A stretch of 64,000 nucleotides of DNA from Pusillimonas sp. T7-7. GTDB lineage: Bacteria > Pseudomonadota > Gammaproteobacteria > Burkholderiales > Burkholderiaceae_B. The notes beneath the pieces were generated by a model that had not been told where the DNA came from, made no database searches, and saw only the letters and a list, made by a program, of their open reading frames with translations. The translations under genes and the position numbers were made by a program. Where the stretch lies: assembly GCF_000209655.1 (NCBI RefSeq), contig NC_015458.1:124001-188000 (forward strand). The letters are read 5' to 3'. This document shows, piece after piece, positions 27,176 to 36,763 of this stretch (positions are counted from its first letter, which is position 1; each line of letters starts with the position of its first letter).

Positions 27176-27951
27176 ACTTGCTTGAAGTCAGGCAGCTCAG
27201 CAAGCACTTCGGTGGAAACACCGCGGTCGATCAAGTCAGCTTTACGCTGAACCCGGGTGAGCTGCTGGCATTGATCGGGCCCAATGGCGCGGGCAAATCG
27301 ACTACGTTCAATATGGTGGGCGGGCAGCTGCCGGCGTCGGGGGGGGCTGTATTGCTCGATGGCCAGCAGCTGCTGGGCCTGAGCTCCAGAAGCATTGCGC
27401 ACCTGGGGGTAGGGCGCACCTTCCAGATTGCCGCCACGTTTGCATCATTAACCGTGCTGGAAAATGTGCAGATGGCCTTGCTGGCTCATCACCGTCGCGT
27501 GTTTTCTTTCTGGCGTCCGGCAGCCGCCCTGTACCGGGACGAGGCTTTACAGTTGCTGGGCCTGGTCAGCATGCAGGATCAGGCAGACCGCCCATGCAGC
27601 GAGCTGGCTTATGGCGATGTGAAGCGTGTGGAGCTGGCCATGAGCCTGGCGGGCAACCCACGGGTGCTGCTTATGGATGAGCCGACCGCCGGCATGGCGC
27701 CGGCCGAGCGCCATGCCCTGGTGGGGCTGGTCAAACAGCTGGTCGTGCAGCGCAAGCTTGCCGTGCTGTTTACCGAGCACAGCATGGATGTGGTGTTTTC
27801 CTATGCGGATCGCGTCATTGTGCTGGCACGTGGAAAGCTGATTGCTGAAGGCAGTGTAGAGCAAGTGCGCCAACACCCCAAAGTGCAGGAAGTTTATTTT
27901 GGTACAGGTAAAACCATGCAGACAGACACCTTGCAAGAGACAGCCTTATGA
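27172..27951 (+). CDS. livG: Branched-chain amino acid ABC transporter ATPase, LivG type
   Basis: 259 residues. Walker A is GPNGAGKST, the LivG-type stretch IAHLGVGRTFQIAATFASLTVLENV is clear, the signature is LAYGDVKRVELAMSLAGNP (the Liv variant of LSGGQ), Walker B is LLMDEPTAGMAP and the H-loop is VLFTEHSMDVVFSYADR. The start ATG at 27172 overlaps the permease stop by 4 bases, with AAGGAGG as SD. It works as a heterodimer with the next protein. Confidence 0.94.
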   Translation: MNLLEVRQLSKHFGGNTAVDQVSFTLNPGELLALIGPNGAGKSTTFNMVGGQLPASGGAVLLDGQQLLGLSSRSIAHLGVGRTFQIAATFASLTVLENVQMALLAHHRRVFSFWRPAAALYRDEALQLLGLVSMQDQADRPCSELAYGDVKRVELAMSLAGNPRVLLMDEPTAGMAPAERHALVGLVKQLVVQRKLAVLFTEHSMDVVFSYADRVIVLARGKLIAEGSVEQVRQHPKVQEVYFGTGKTMQTDTLQETAL

Positions 27952-28694
27952 GCCTGGGAAAGAACGGCAATGCTCCGGTACTGTCGGTTTCGGGCCTGCA
28001 TGCCTGGTATGGCGCGGCACATATCTTGCACGATATCAGCCTGGAAGTAGGGCGGGGTGAAGTGGTCGGCCTGATGGGCCGTAATGGCGCTGGCAAGTCC
28101 ACGACACTCAAAGCCATTATGGGACTGCTTGTTCGGCGCCAGGGCGGCATACGCTTTATGGGCCAGGAACTGGGTAAGCGGCAACCCTATGAAATAGCGC
28201 GTCTTGGACTGGGCTACGTGCCCGAAGAAAGACGCATCTTTACCGAGTTGACGGTTCGGGAAAACCTGCTCACCGGCCAGCAGGCCAGCAGGGCCTGGCC
28301 CGATGGTACGCCGGGGCTGAACTGGACGTTCGAATCGGTGTTTGACTTGTTCCCGCCGTTGGCCCAGATGCAGCAACGCCAGGCCGGAGCCATGAGTGGC
28401 GGCGAGCAGCAGATGCTGGCTGTTGCGCGTACTTTGATGGGTAACCCATACTGCCTCTTGCTCGATGAACCCTCCGAGGGTGTTGCGCCCCTGATCGTCG
28501 AGCAAATGGCCGAGATGATTCTGGCACTGAAGGCGCGCGGAGCAAGCGTGCTGCTGTCCGAGCAAAACATTCATTTTGCCCAGTTGGTGTCCGACCGTGC
28601 CTACGTGCTGGAAAAAGGCGTGATTCGTTATAGCGGAACCATGCAGGAACTGGCCGGCAACGAGGCTGTACGCCGGGAGCATCTGGCCCTATAG
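27948..28694 (+). CDS. livF: Branched-chain amino acid ABC transporter ATPase, LivF type
   Basis: 248 residues. GRNGAGKSTTLKAIMGL is Walker A, LGYVPEERRIFTELTVRENLLTG is the LivF hallmark, MSGGEQQMLAVARTLMGNP is the signature, and LLLDEPSEGVAPLIVEQM is Walker B. It overlaps the preceding ATPase by 4 bases and completes the transporter. A GC-rich inverted repeat CGGCC-TTT-GGCCG (28706-28718) follows its stop and may end transcription against the convergent gene. Confidence 0.94.
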   Translation: MSLGKNGNAPVLSVSGLHAWYGAAHILHDISLEVGRGEVVGLMGRNGAGKSTTLKAIMGLLVRRQGGIRFMGQELGKRQPYEIARLGLGYVPEERRIFTELTVRENLLTGQQASRAWPDGTPGLNWTFESVFDLFPPLAQMQQRQAGAMSGGEQQMLAVARTLMGNPYCLLLDEPSEGVAPLIVEQMAEMILALKARGASVLLSEQNIHFAQLVSDRAYVLEKGVIRYSGTMQELAGNEAVRREHLAL

Positions 28695-28725
28695 CGGGCA
28701 GGCCCGGCCTTTGGCCGTGTTCGCG

Positions 28726-31700
28726 CTAAGCTACCTTGCTCAGCGCGCCCCCTTGCCTATAGCCTTCCAGCAACTGCAAGCGCCGCGTCTGCGCCTGCAG
28801 CAGGTTTTTTTCCTTGACGTGGCCAAAACCCCGGATGTCTTCGGGCAGCCTGGCCAATTCCATGGCCACAGCCAGATTCTGGTCGGTCAGGCTGCTGGAA
28901 AACTCATCGATCAGCTGAAAATAGTCGTCGATCAGCTGGCGTTCCTGGCGTCTTTCCTGGGTTTTGCCGAATACGTCAAACGCGGTGCCGCGCAAGCCTT
29001 TCATGCGCGCGAGCAGCTTGAAGGCCGACATGACCCAAGGCCCGTATTTTTTCTTGATGAGCTCACCCCGATCATTCTTTTTGGCCAGCAAAGGGGGCGC
29101 CAAGTGAAAGTGCAGTTGGTAGTCCTTGCCAGGTTCGCCTTCGAATTGTGCCCGCAACTTGTCGGTGAAAGCAGGGTCGACATACAGCCGTGCCACTTCG
29201 TACTCATCCTTATAAGCCATGAGCTTGGCCAGGTTCCGGGCCACTGCATGGCTCAGGCGCATACCTTTTACAGTGGGCAGGGCCGCTTCGCGTACGCGTA
29301 TTTTGTCTAGCGCCTCGAGGTATCGATCGGCATAGGCGGCATTCTGATAATCGGCGAGCCAGCGCACATTGCGTTCGATGATGTTGTCCAGCGATTCGGG
29401 CAGGGCAAGAACCCGAGCCGGCGCTTGTGCCGGCATAATTGCCTGCGGGCCCAAATGAGCTGCAGCGCGCCCCCACTCGAATGCGGCCAGGTTCTTTTCG
29501 ACCATGACGCCATTCAGTTCTATGGCGCGGGTCAGGCTTTCGTGCGAGAGCGGCACCCAGCCTTTCTGCCAGGCATAACCCAGCAGCAAAGGGTTGGCGT
29601 AGATGGCATCACCCATAAGCTGGACGGCCAGCATGTTGGCGTCCAGGAAGTCGCAATGAGACCCTATGGACGCTGTCAGCTCGCTCTCCAGGGCGCCTTC
29701 AGGGTATTGCCAGCTTGCATTCTTGATAATATCCGCAGTGGGTACATTCGCCTTGTTGACCACAGCGCAGCTCACCTCTTTTTGCGCCCGGGAAAGCACA
29801 TCGGCCGACGTCGTTACTATGGCATCACAGCCTATGATCAGCGAAGCCTCGCCAGTGGCTATGCGTGTGGCGTGGATGTCATCGGGCTCGTTCGCGATCT
29901 GTACGTGGCTGAGTACCGCGCCGCCTTTCTGAGCCAGGCCTGCCATGTCGAGCACGGTGACGCCCTTTTGCTCCAAGTGTGCCGCCATGCCCAGCAACCC
30001 GCCTATGGTGACCACACCAGTGCCGCCTATGCCGGTAATCAATATGCCGTAGCTGCCCTGTATGGTTGGCGTCGCCGGCAGTGGCAGAGGCGTATCTTGC
30101 ACTTGGCCCGCTGTCGCAGACGACGAAGGCTGGGGCTTCTTCACTTGCGCGCCTTCGGCAGTAATGAAGCTGGGGCAGAAGCCATTCAGGCAGGAAAAAT
30201 CTTTATTGCACGATGATTGGTTGATCTTGCGCTTGCTGCCCTTCGCCGTATTGACGGGCTCGACAGAAAGGCAGTTGGACTTGACCGAGCAATCGCCACA
30301 GCCTTCACAGACCTCGTCATTGATAAAAACGCGGCGAGCCGGGTCGGGGTAGGCGCCTCGTTTGCGGCGCCGACGCTTTTCGGTGGCACAGGTCTGATCG
30401 TAAATCAGCACCGTGGTGCCTTCGATCTCGCGCAGTTCACGTTGGACGCGATCGAGTTCGTCGCGATGGTAAACGGGTGGATTGCCCACCAGCGCAACGC
30501 CTTTGTATTTTTCGGGTTCGTCAGTGACGACCACGACTTTGCGTGCGCCTTCAGCATGCACCTGGGCGATGACGTCAGTGACTTTAAGCACGCCATCCAC
30601 AGGCTGGCCGCCGGTCATGGCGACGGCGTCGTTGTAGAGGATCTTGTAGGTAATATTGGCATTGGCGGCAATCGCTGCCCTGATGGCCAGTATGCCCGAA
30701 TGAAAATAAGTGCCGTCGCCCAGATTGACGAATACATGCTTTTCACGGGTAAACGATTTTTGACCTATCCATGCCGCGCCTTCGCCACCCATGTGGCTGA
30801 AGGTTTCGGTGTTGCGATCCATCCAGATCGTCATGTAGTGGCAACCTATACCGGCCAGCGCGCGCGATCCTTCGGGCACCCGGGTCGATGTGTTGTGCGG
30901 GCAACCTGAGCAGAACCACGGCTTGCGGTCTGTCGAGGTCTGGGTATCGGCCATTTCCCGCTCTTTTGCGTCGATAATGGCGATACGCGCGGCGATGCGG
31001 GCACGCACTTCGACAGGCATGTCGGCTTTTTCCAGCCGCCGGGCAATCGCGCGAGCGATCAGGGCCGGGGAAAGTTCGCCGCGGGCCGGCAGCAACCACT
31101 GCCCACGCGGCACCGACCATTCACCGCCGGCATTGTCTTTTTCGTCGAACTTGCCATAAACCCTGGGGCGTACATCGTCACGCCAGTTGTAGAGTTCTTC
31201 CTTGAGCGCGTATTCAAGTATCTGGCGCTTTTCTTCAACGACCAGAATCTCTTCCAGCCCTGTGGCGAATTCGCGCGCATCCTGTGCGTTCAAGGGCCAG
31301 ACACACCCGACCTTCATAAGACGAATGCCGGTCTGTGCACAGGTGGCTTCGTCCAGCCCCAGATCGGCCAGCGCCTGGCGGGTGTCCAGGTAAGCCTTGC
31401 CGGCGGCCATGATGCCAAAGCGCGGGCGGGGCGAGTCAATGACTATGCGGTTCAGCTTGTTGGCGCGCGTATAGGCCAGGGCCGCATACCACTTATAGTC
31501 CATCAGGCGCGCTTCCTGCACCAGCGGAGGATCAGGCCAGCGTATGCTCAAACCCTCGGGGGGCAGTGTGAAATCGTCGGGGATGACGATGCGGGTGCGA
31601 TCAGGATCGATATCGACCGACGCGGTTGACTCGACGACCTCGGTCACGCACTTCATGGCGACCCATAGGCCCGAATACCGGCTCATGGCCCAGCCGTGCA

Positions 31701-32280
31701 GGCCGTAGTCCAGGTATTCCTGGACATTGGCGGGATACAGCACGGGTATGCCCGCCGAGATCAGATCGTGTTCAGACTGGTGCGCCACCGTGGACGATTT
31801 GGCGCCGTGATCGTCGCCTGCCAGGACCAGCACGCCGCCATGTTTGGATGTACCCGCCGAATTGGCGTGCTTGAACACGTCCATCGAGCGATCCACCCCG
31901 GGGCCCTTGCCATACCACATGCCAAAAACGCCGTCGTGCGTGGCATCGGGATAGAGTGTGACTTGCTGCGTTCCCCATATTGACGTGGCAGCCAAGTCTT
32001 CATTCAGCCCGGGCTGAAAGACGATGTCGTGGTCTTTCAGATGCTGCTTGGCTTTCCATAAAGCTTGGTCTAGCGCACCCAGGGGCGAGCCGCGATAGCC
32101 TGAAATGAAGCCTGCGGTATTCAGACCCGCACGCTGATCCCGTGCTTGCTGGAGCATGGGCAAGCGCACCAGTGCCTGGGTGCCGCTCATGTAGGCGCGG
32201 CCGCGCTCCAATGTGTACTTATCGTCTAGCGTTACAGCGGCAAGTGTTGATAACGCGGCCTGATTCAAGGGGGCGTTCAT
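28726..32280 (-). CDS. Indolepyruvate ferredoxin oxidoreductase, fused alpha-beta type
   Basis: 1184 residues. The N-terminal two thirds hold the pyrimidine-binding and TPP domains of a 2-oxoacid:ferredoxin oxidoreductase (GYRGSPLGALDQALWKAK, SGCPHNTSTRVPEGS, NLGDGTYFHSGILAIRAA). A Cys motif CEGCGDCSVKSNC near residue 660 is a probable iron-sulfur cluster site. The C-terminal third is the gamma domain (ITGIGGTGVVTIGGLLG). It oxidatively decarboxylates aryl or branched 2-oxoacids from amino acid transamination to acyl-CoA in the cytoplasm. The start at 32280 has AGGAGA as SD; the frame is open further upstream. It is convergent with the Liv transporter operon. Confidence 0.93.
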   Translation of the reverse strand: MNAPLNQAALSTLAAVTLDDKYTLERGRAYMSGTQALVRLPMLQQARDQRAGLNTAGFISGYRGSPLGALDQALWKAKQHLKDHDIVFQPGLNEDLAATSIWGTQQVTLYPDATHDGVFGMWYGKGPGVDRSMDVFKHANSAGTSKHGGVLVLAGDDHGAKSSTVAHQSEHDLISAGIPVLYPANVQEYLDYGLHGWAMSRYSGLWVAMKCVTEVVESTASVDIDPDRTRIVIPDDFTLPPEGLSIRWPDPPLVQEARLMDYKWYAALAYTRANKLNRIVIDSPRPRFGIMAAGKAYLDTRQALADLGLDEATCAQTGIRLMKVGCVWPLNAQDAREFATGLEEILVVEEKRQILEYALKEELYNWRDDVRPRVYGKFDEKDNAGGEWSVPRGQWLLPARGELSPALIARAIARRLEKADMPVEVRARIAARIAIIDAKEREMADTQTSTDRKPWFCSGCPHNTSTRVPEGSRALAGIGCHYMTIWMDRNTETFSHMGGEGAAWIGQKSFTREKHVFVNLGDGTYFHSGILAIRAAIAANANITYKILYNDAVAMTGGQPVDGVLKVTDVIAQVHAEGARKVVVVTDEPEKYKGVALVGNPPVYHRDELDRVQRELREIEGTTVLIYDQTCATEKRRRRKRGAYPDPARRVFINDEVCEGCGDCSVKSNCLSVEPVNTAKGSKRKINQSSCNKDFSCLNGFCPSFITAEGAQVKKPQPSSSATAGQVQDTPLPLPATPTIQGSYGILITGIGGTGVVTIGGLLGMAAHLEQKGVTVLDMAGLAQKGGAVLSHVQIANEPDDIHATRIATGEASLIIGCDAIVTTSADVLSRAQKEVSCAVVNKANVPTADIIKNASWQYPEGALESELTASIGSHCDFLDANMLAVQLMGDAIYANPLLLGYAWQKGWVPLSHESLTRAIELNGVMVEKNLAAFEWGRAAAHLGPQAIMPAQAPARVLALPESLDNIIERNVRWLADYQNAAYADRYLEALDKIRVREAALPTVKGMRLSHAVARNLAKLMAYKDEYEVARLYVDPAFTDKLRAQFEGEPGKDYQLHFHLAPPLLAKKNDRGELIKKKYGPWVMSAFKLLARMKGLRGTAFDVFGKTQERRQERQLIDDYFQLIDEFSSSLTDQNLAVAMELARLPEDIRGFGHVKEKNLLQAQTRRLQLLEGYRQGGALSKVA

Positions 32281-32338
32281 TGGGGCGGTCTCCTGGAAGG
32301 TGTTTCTTTGTCTACCCCTAAGTGTATGCACTTCCCGC

Positions 32339-33649
32339 CTAAGGCACCAGCGCAATCCCTACACGCACCTGGCCATCGCTCTTGTGGTTGTAGCCCAGCA
32401 AGGTTTCGCCGTAACCCTTGAAATACTGTACATGCAGATAGCCATTCATGTTCAGAAATGTGCGTTTCAAAGGCCACGCGGCCTCGATCTGAGTCGTGTA
32501 ATGACTGTCGTGGCCCTGGCGGTACAAGCCGGTCAGTACCAGACCGTTATCTTGTGCATAGCGCAGCTGCCAGTCGACATTGCCCGCGTAGTCTCGATAG
32601 TCGGGGTTATGGTCACCCCCGCCAAAATAGCCCTTGATGCGCGGAGCGAATGTCAGCGTGCTGCCGCCATCAAAGCGGTAGTTCAGTTCGGGCTGAATAT
32701 AGCCGTAGTTCACAGAGCGCGAATCTTCATCGCTTTTGCCGTTTGATTCATGCTGAACACCGGTGGCCAGCCCCACAAACCAGTTTTTTTCAGGCGATTG
32801 CCACAAGGCGTCTTTGTGCCAGAACAGGCTGGGTTTGAACGACGTGTCAACAAAGGGATAGGAATCCGACTCAAGATCCCACAGGGCTGTTTGGGTGTAG
32901 CCAAGATAAAGATTGTCGATAAAGTCGGGGTTTGCAGGATCATTGGGTGTAAACAAACGGTACTTGAAGCTGACTTGGTAGCGGGCGTTATTGCCGTGCT
33001 TGGTACCGAAGTCAAAGTAAATGGGTTCGTAAGCGGAAATGGCGCTGCGGAAATTATCGAATGCCGATGACGAGTGCGAGGCCAACTGGCGTGTAGAGCT
33101 GACGGATGGGCCTTGCTCGACGGACGCACCGGTTGCAGCCACTACATTCTTGGGCAGCGGCGGGTCGATTCGGGAGCCATTGCTTGCCGCGCCAGCATCA
33201 ATGACCGGTACGGCAGCAGGTGTACCGGCGATCAGGCTGTGTTCGCGAGGATTGGTGTCCAGCGCCAGCAGGGTGGATTCGCCTTCTATATTGATTGCCT
33301 GCAAACCTTGCGCTTCGGTGGGCACCACGGCGCGCCACGATAGCTTGATGAAATTGTTGACCGGGACATTGATGGCGGCTGCCGCACCTTCCAGGTAGGC
33401 CAGGCTGCGTATGGTCTGGCCATTTTCATTGCGCCACTGCAAAACCAGGTTCTTGGGCGACGTCCACGTCATGGCGGTGTCGGTGTCGTTGAACAGCACC
33501 GCTTGGATATTGACGGTTTCGCCCGGAACGGCATGAGATTGCTTCAATGTATAGGTGATGCCGGCTGAGGCCGTAGAGGCCAGGAAAATCGTGCTGAGCA
33601 GTAGAAGGCAGAGAATGAAAGTGCGTGAGTGACGGATTAGTTGTGCCAT
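32339..33649 (-). CDS. Outer-membrane phospholipase A with extra N-terminal domain
   Basis: 436 residues from the ATG at 33649, which begins a signal peptide (MAQLIRHSRTFILCLLLLST...SASA, about 28 residues). From about residue 205 the protein matches PldA: GVQHESNGKSDEDSRSVNYG supplies the His300/Ser302 pair and Asn314 of the catalytic site, followed by paired beta strands ending in VRVGIALVP with hydrophobic ends typical of a barrel. Residues 30-205 form an added periplasmic region with a beta-sandwich-like pattern, absent from the 289-residue E. coli enzyme. It hydrolyses acyl esters of phospholipids in the outer membrane. It lies 58 bases downstream of the indolepyruvate oxidoreductase start on the same strand. 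Confidence 0.88.
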   Translation of the reverse strand: MAQLIRHSRTFILCLLLLSTIFLASTASAGITYTLKQSHAVPGETVNIQAVLFNDTDTAMTWTSPKNLVLQWRNENGQTIRSLAYLEGAAAAINVPVNNFIKLSWRAVVPTEAQGLQAINIEGESTLLALDTNPREHSLIAGTPAAVPVIDAGAASNGSRIDPPLPKNVVAATGASVEQGPSVSSTRQLASHSSSAFDNFRSAISAYEPIYFDFGTKHGNNARYQVSFKYRLFTPNDPANPDFIDNLYLGYTQTALWDLESDSYPFVDTSFKPSLFWHKDALWQSPEKNWFVGLATGVQHESNGKSDEDSRSVNYGYIQPELNYRFDGGSTLTFAPRIKGYFGGGDHNPDYRDYAGNVDWQLRYAQDNGLVLTGLYRQGHDSHYTTQIEAAWPLKRTFLNMNGYLHVQYFKGYGETLLGYNHKSDGQVRVGIALVP

Positions 33650-33758
33650 AAGATGTCGTGTATTGGCGATATTGGTCAAGAGACGAAAGAGACTGTAGCA
33701 TCCGCCGGGAATGTTTACGCTACCTAATGTAAAATGCGCCCTCACGCTCAATAACGAC

Positions 33759-33835
33759 GCGGCAGTAGCTCAGCTGGATAGAGCACGGGCCTTCTAAGCC
33801 CGGGGTCGGGGGTTCGAGACCCTCCTGCCGCGCCA
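33759..33835 (+). tRNA. tRNA-Arg (anticodon TCT)
   Basis: 77 bases including CCA. It starts GCGGCAGTAGCTCAGC, has the anticodon arm GGGCCTTCTAAGCCC with TCT, the T-arm GGGGGTTCGAGACCCTC and ends CTGCCGCGCCA. The acceptor stem GCGGCAG/CTGCCGC pairs fully. TAAAAT at 33730-33735 followed by a GC-rich stretch is a likely -10 and discriminator. The stop codon of a convergent MFS gene begins 2 bases after the CCA, leaving no room for a tRNA terminator of its own. Confidence 0.98.
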
Positions 33836-33836
33836 T

Positions 33837-34955
33837 TTACACTCTGTTCCGCGACGTCAAGAAAGCCAATACGGCCGCGACCGCCAGCAAGATGGCGCTT
33901 GCCGCAAAGGTGGTTTGGTAGCCGACCCTGTCAAACAGCACGCCGCCGATCGTGGAGCCCAACGCAATACAGAGCTGGATCACGGCCACCATCAGGCCGC
34001 CTCCGGCTTCGGCGTTTTTAGGCAGCGATTGAGCCAGCCACGACCACCAGCCGACGGGGGCGGCCGTCGCCATCAGCCCCCACAAGCCAAACAGCGCAAA
34101 GGCCATCGCCACCGAGCTGCCGAATGCAATCAGGGCCAGTGCGACCACAGCCATCAGAGCGGGAATAGTTACCAACGTGCGATACATGCCTGTCTTCAGG
34201 AATCCACCGATGAGCGTCGTACCGATAAAGCCGGCAACGCCCAGTGTCAGCAGAATCATCGACAACGTGGAAACATCCACAAGGGTGACGGTTTCCAGAA
34301 AGGGTCGTACATAGGTGAACAGCACGAACTGCCCCATGAAGAAGGCGCCGACCGCCAGCATGCCCAGCGCAACCAAACGGTTCTTAAGCAACTTGAAGAC
34401 ATTGCCAGACCCTGTTTTGCGGGGAGCGGCCTGCATCGATGGCAGGCTGACCCATTGCCAAGTCAAGGCGATCAAAGTTATGGGCACCAGGCAAAAGAAG
34501 GCGCCGCGCCAGCCAATGACGCCGCCAAGATAACTGCCCAAGGGGGCGGCTACTACGGTCGCCAGCGCATTGCCGCCGTTGAAAATAGCTAAGGCCTTAG
34601 GCACCTTGTTCGTTGGCACCAGCCGTATTGCGACCGCGGCCGACATGGACCAGAACCCGCCCACCACCACACCGATCAGGGCACGGCCTATCATGTAGAT
34701 CAGATAGTTGGGAGCCAGCGCAACGATCAGGCCCGAGACGCCCATCAACCCGATCAATAGCAGGAGCAGGGTTTTTCGGTTCATTGAACCTGCGACTGTG
34801 GAGATGCAAAGGCTGGTTAGCACCGCAAAGGCGCCGGAAATGGCGATGCCATAGCCCGCCCAACCTTCGCTGACCTGCAGTTCGGCGGCAATCGGCGTCA
34901 ACAGGCTGACGGGCATGAATTCAGAGGCGATAAGTGCGAAGACGCACAGCGTCAT
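33837..34955 (-). CDS. MFS efflux transporter, NepI-like
   Basis: 372 residues with about 11-12 membrane helices. EFMPVSLLTPIAAELQVSEG at the N-terminus, GFWSMSAAVAIRLVPTNKVPKAL and PVGWWSWLAQSL strongly resemble the E. coli purine ribonucleoside exporter NepI and its relatives. The first helix is a little shorter than in NepI; an in-frame TGA lies shortly before the start, so no longer start exists. The true substrate is unknown. It is divergent from a LysR gene that probably controls it, and its 3' end reaches to the tRNA-Arg gene. Confidence 0.88.
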   Translation of the reverse strand: MTLCVFALIASEFMPVSLLTPIAAELQVSEGWAGYGIAISGAFAVLTSLCISTVAGSMNRKTLLLLLIGLMGVSGLIVALAPNYLIYMIGRALIGVVVGGFWSMSAAVAIRLVPTNKVPKALAIFNGGNALATVVAAPLGSYLGGVIGWRGAFFCLVPITLIALTWQWVSLPSMQAAPRKTGSGNVFKLLKNRLVALGMLAVGAFFMGQFVLFTYVRPFLETVTLVDVSTLSMILLTLGVAGFIGTTLIGGFLKTGMYRTLVTIPALMAVVALALIAFGSSVAMAFALFGLWGLMATAAPVGWWSWLAQSLPKNAEAGGGLMVAVIQLCIALGSTIGGVLFDRVGYQTTFAASAILLAVAAVLAFLTSRNRV

Positions 34956-35025
34956 CGCGATTCATGCCCTCTATCCTGACCGGTTCGGGAGGATATGTTT
35001 AGTGGGTGTAATCTTGATGAGGTTG

Positions 35026-35038
35026 TGAGAAAATCTCA
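35026..35038. promoter_or_regulatory. LysR-type T-N11-A dyad
   Basis: TGAGAAAATCTCA is a perfect TGAGA/TCTCA dyad around AAA and fits the T-N11-A LysR box. It ends 3 bases before the LysR start codon in the MFS-LysR divergent region. It is a good candidate for an autoregulatory site that would block the LysR ribosome-binding region or promoter. Confidence 0.55.
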
Positions 35039-35041
35039 GCA

Positions 35042-35935
35042 ATGGCATATCCAAAAGTAAACGACTTGCAAGCTTTCGTCGCTGTGGCTCGCGACCAAAG
35101 TTTCACTAAAGCGGCGGCCAAGCTGGGGGTTACTCCTTCCGCCCTGAGCCATACGATAAGGGCGCTAGAGGAACGACTGGGCGTGCGTCTACTGGCGCGC
35201 ACGACGCGCAATGTATCACCTACCGAGGCAGGCGAGCGCTTCATGCGTTCAATCGCGCCGCTTTTCGAACAGCTCGCCGCCGAGATCGAAGTGCTTGGCG
35301 AATTACGAGACAAACCGGCAGGAACGATCCGTATCACCTGCACGGACGATTCCATCGAGATGTCCGTGCGGCCCATGTTGGCAGGATTCTTGAAAGAGCA
35401 TCCCGATATCACGCTGGAGTTCTACATTGACTACGGGTTCACCAATGTTGTCGAAGAGCGGTTCGACGCGGGCATACGTCTGGGCGAAGCCGTCAGCAAA
35501 GATATGATCGCCGCGCGCATCGGACCGGATTGGCGGTTGGTGGTTGTGGGCGCACCCGAGTATTTCGAGCGAAATCCGATTCCAGAAACGCCTCATGAGC
35601 TGACTAACTATGCATGCGTCAATATTCGGTACAGACCGTCCGGCGCTACTTACGCTTGGGAGTTCGAGAAGGACGGCCAGGCGTTTACCGTGAAGGTTGA
35701 AGGGCAGCTCGTTTTCAATAGCATGCCCCATGTCATCAATGCGGCGTTAGACGGTATTGGCTTGGCCTATGTCACCGAAGAGCTGGTTGCACCCTACGTG
35801 GCAGATGGCCGACTTAAAGTCGTTCTAAGCGATTGGTGCCCTTATTTCTCGGGTTTCCATCTGTACTACCCGAATAGACGGCAGTCTTCTCCCGCGTTCT
35901 CGGCGTTCGTCGAAGCAATTCGCTATCGTGCTTAG
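35042..35935 (+). CDS. LysR family transcriptional regulator
   Basis: 297 residues. The winged HTH is at residues 5-65 (LQAFVAVARDQSFTKAAAKLGVTPSALSHTIRALEERLG, then RLLARTTRNVSPTEAG). A LysR substrate domain follows (GTIRITCTDDSIEMSVRPML, FDAGIRLGEAVSKDMIAARIG). It belongs to the CrgA-like group that often controls neighbouring exporters or oxidoreductases. It is divergent from the NepI-like exporter and upstream of an NAD(P)-binding protein gene on the same strand (108-base gap). Confidence 0.93.
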   Translation: MAYPKVNDLQAFVAVARDQSFTKAAAKLGVTPSALSHTIRALEERLGVRLLARTTRNVSPTEAGERFMRSIAPLFEQLAAEIEVLGELRDKPAGTIRITCTDDSIEMSVRPMLAGFLKEHPDITLEFYIDYGFTNVVEERFDAGIRLGEAVSKDMIAARIGPDWRLVVVGAPEYFERNPIPETPHELTNYACVNIRYRPSGATYAWEFEKDGQAFTVKVEGQLVFNSMPHVINAALDGIGLAYVTEELVAPYVADGRLKVVLSDWCPYFSGFHLYYPNRRQSSPAFSAFVEAIRYRA

Positions 35936-36043
35936 TCATTACTGAATTTTATTCACAACATCATCAAGCTTGAGCTATCTAGTCGGGCTAATCATCCCCG
36001 TCTACGATTCTGAACAAATCATCACCCCTTACAAGGAACAGGC

Positions 36044-36703
36044 ATGCAGAAAGTATTTATCGTCGGTGGCTCAGGCAAAGTTGCTCGCCGCCTTGCCCAG
36101 TTGTTGAGCGCGCGCGGCCATATGCCGCAGTCCTTGTATCGACACGCTGGACAGGAAGAAGACCTCAAGGCGTTGGGCGCCGCCCCTGTATATGGCGATC
36201 TGCTCGAACTCAATGTAAGCGAACTTGCTCATTTGATGGCGGACAGCGATGTGGTGGTGTTCTCGGCAGGCGCGGGCGGCAAAGGCGGGCCTGAGATGAC
36301 CAACGCCATCGACGGCCGAGGCCTGGAACTGACCGTTGCCGCGGCACAAAAAGCGGGTATCCAGCGCTTTCTGTTGGTGTCAGCCTTTCCCGAGGCGTCT
36401 CGCGGCAAGAAGGTTTCGGAAACCTTCGAGAACTATATGGCGGTAAAGAAGCTGGCGGACGTGCATGTGGCCGACACCGATCTGGATTGGATCATCTTGC
36501 GGCCGGGTACATTGCTTGATGCGCCGGGCACCGGCAAGGTGCGTGCGGGCTTGGCGATCCCCTATGGCGACGTAACGCGCGATGATGTAGCCGCAAGTTT
36601 GGTCGAGCTTATCGAACACCCAGAGGTGAGCCGAATGATTATTGAGCTGACCGGAGGCGACACGCCGCTGGACCAAGCGATCCAGCGGCTGGCAGCCGTC
36701 TAA
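36044..36703 (+). CDS. NAD(P)-binding Rossmann protein (atypical SDR, NAD(P)H-binding family)
   Basis: 219 residues. KVFIVGGSGKVARRLAQLLSARGH gives the GxxGxxA dinucleotide loop at residues 3-26. DVVVFSAGAGGKGGPEMTNAIDGRG and RFLLVSAFPEA follow the pattern of YwnB/SdfA-type atypical short-chain proteins. LDWIILRPGTLLD resembles the substrate-loop region. No Tyr-x-x-x-Lys pair of classical SDRs is evident (YMAVKK is a degenerate match), so enzymatic activity is uncertain; it may act in stress sensing or quinone chemistry. AAGGAA precedes the ATG. Confidence 0.82.
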   Translation: MQKVFIVGGSGKVARRLAQLLSARGHMPQSLYRHAGQEEDLKALGAAPVYGDLLELNVSELAHLMADSDVVVFSAGAGGKGGPEMTNAIDGRGLELTVAAAQKAGIQRFLLVSAFPEASRGKKVSETFENYMAVKKLADVHVADTDLDWIILRPGTLLDAPGTGKVRAGLAIPYGDVTRDDVAASLVELIEHPEVSRMIIELTGGDTPLDQAIQRLAAV

Positions 36704-36763
36704 GACACTACAATCTGTAGCCGCCTTCTGCAAGCCCAGCCATTCATTGTTTCGGAGACTTCT

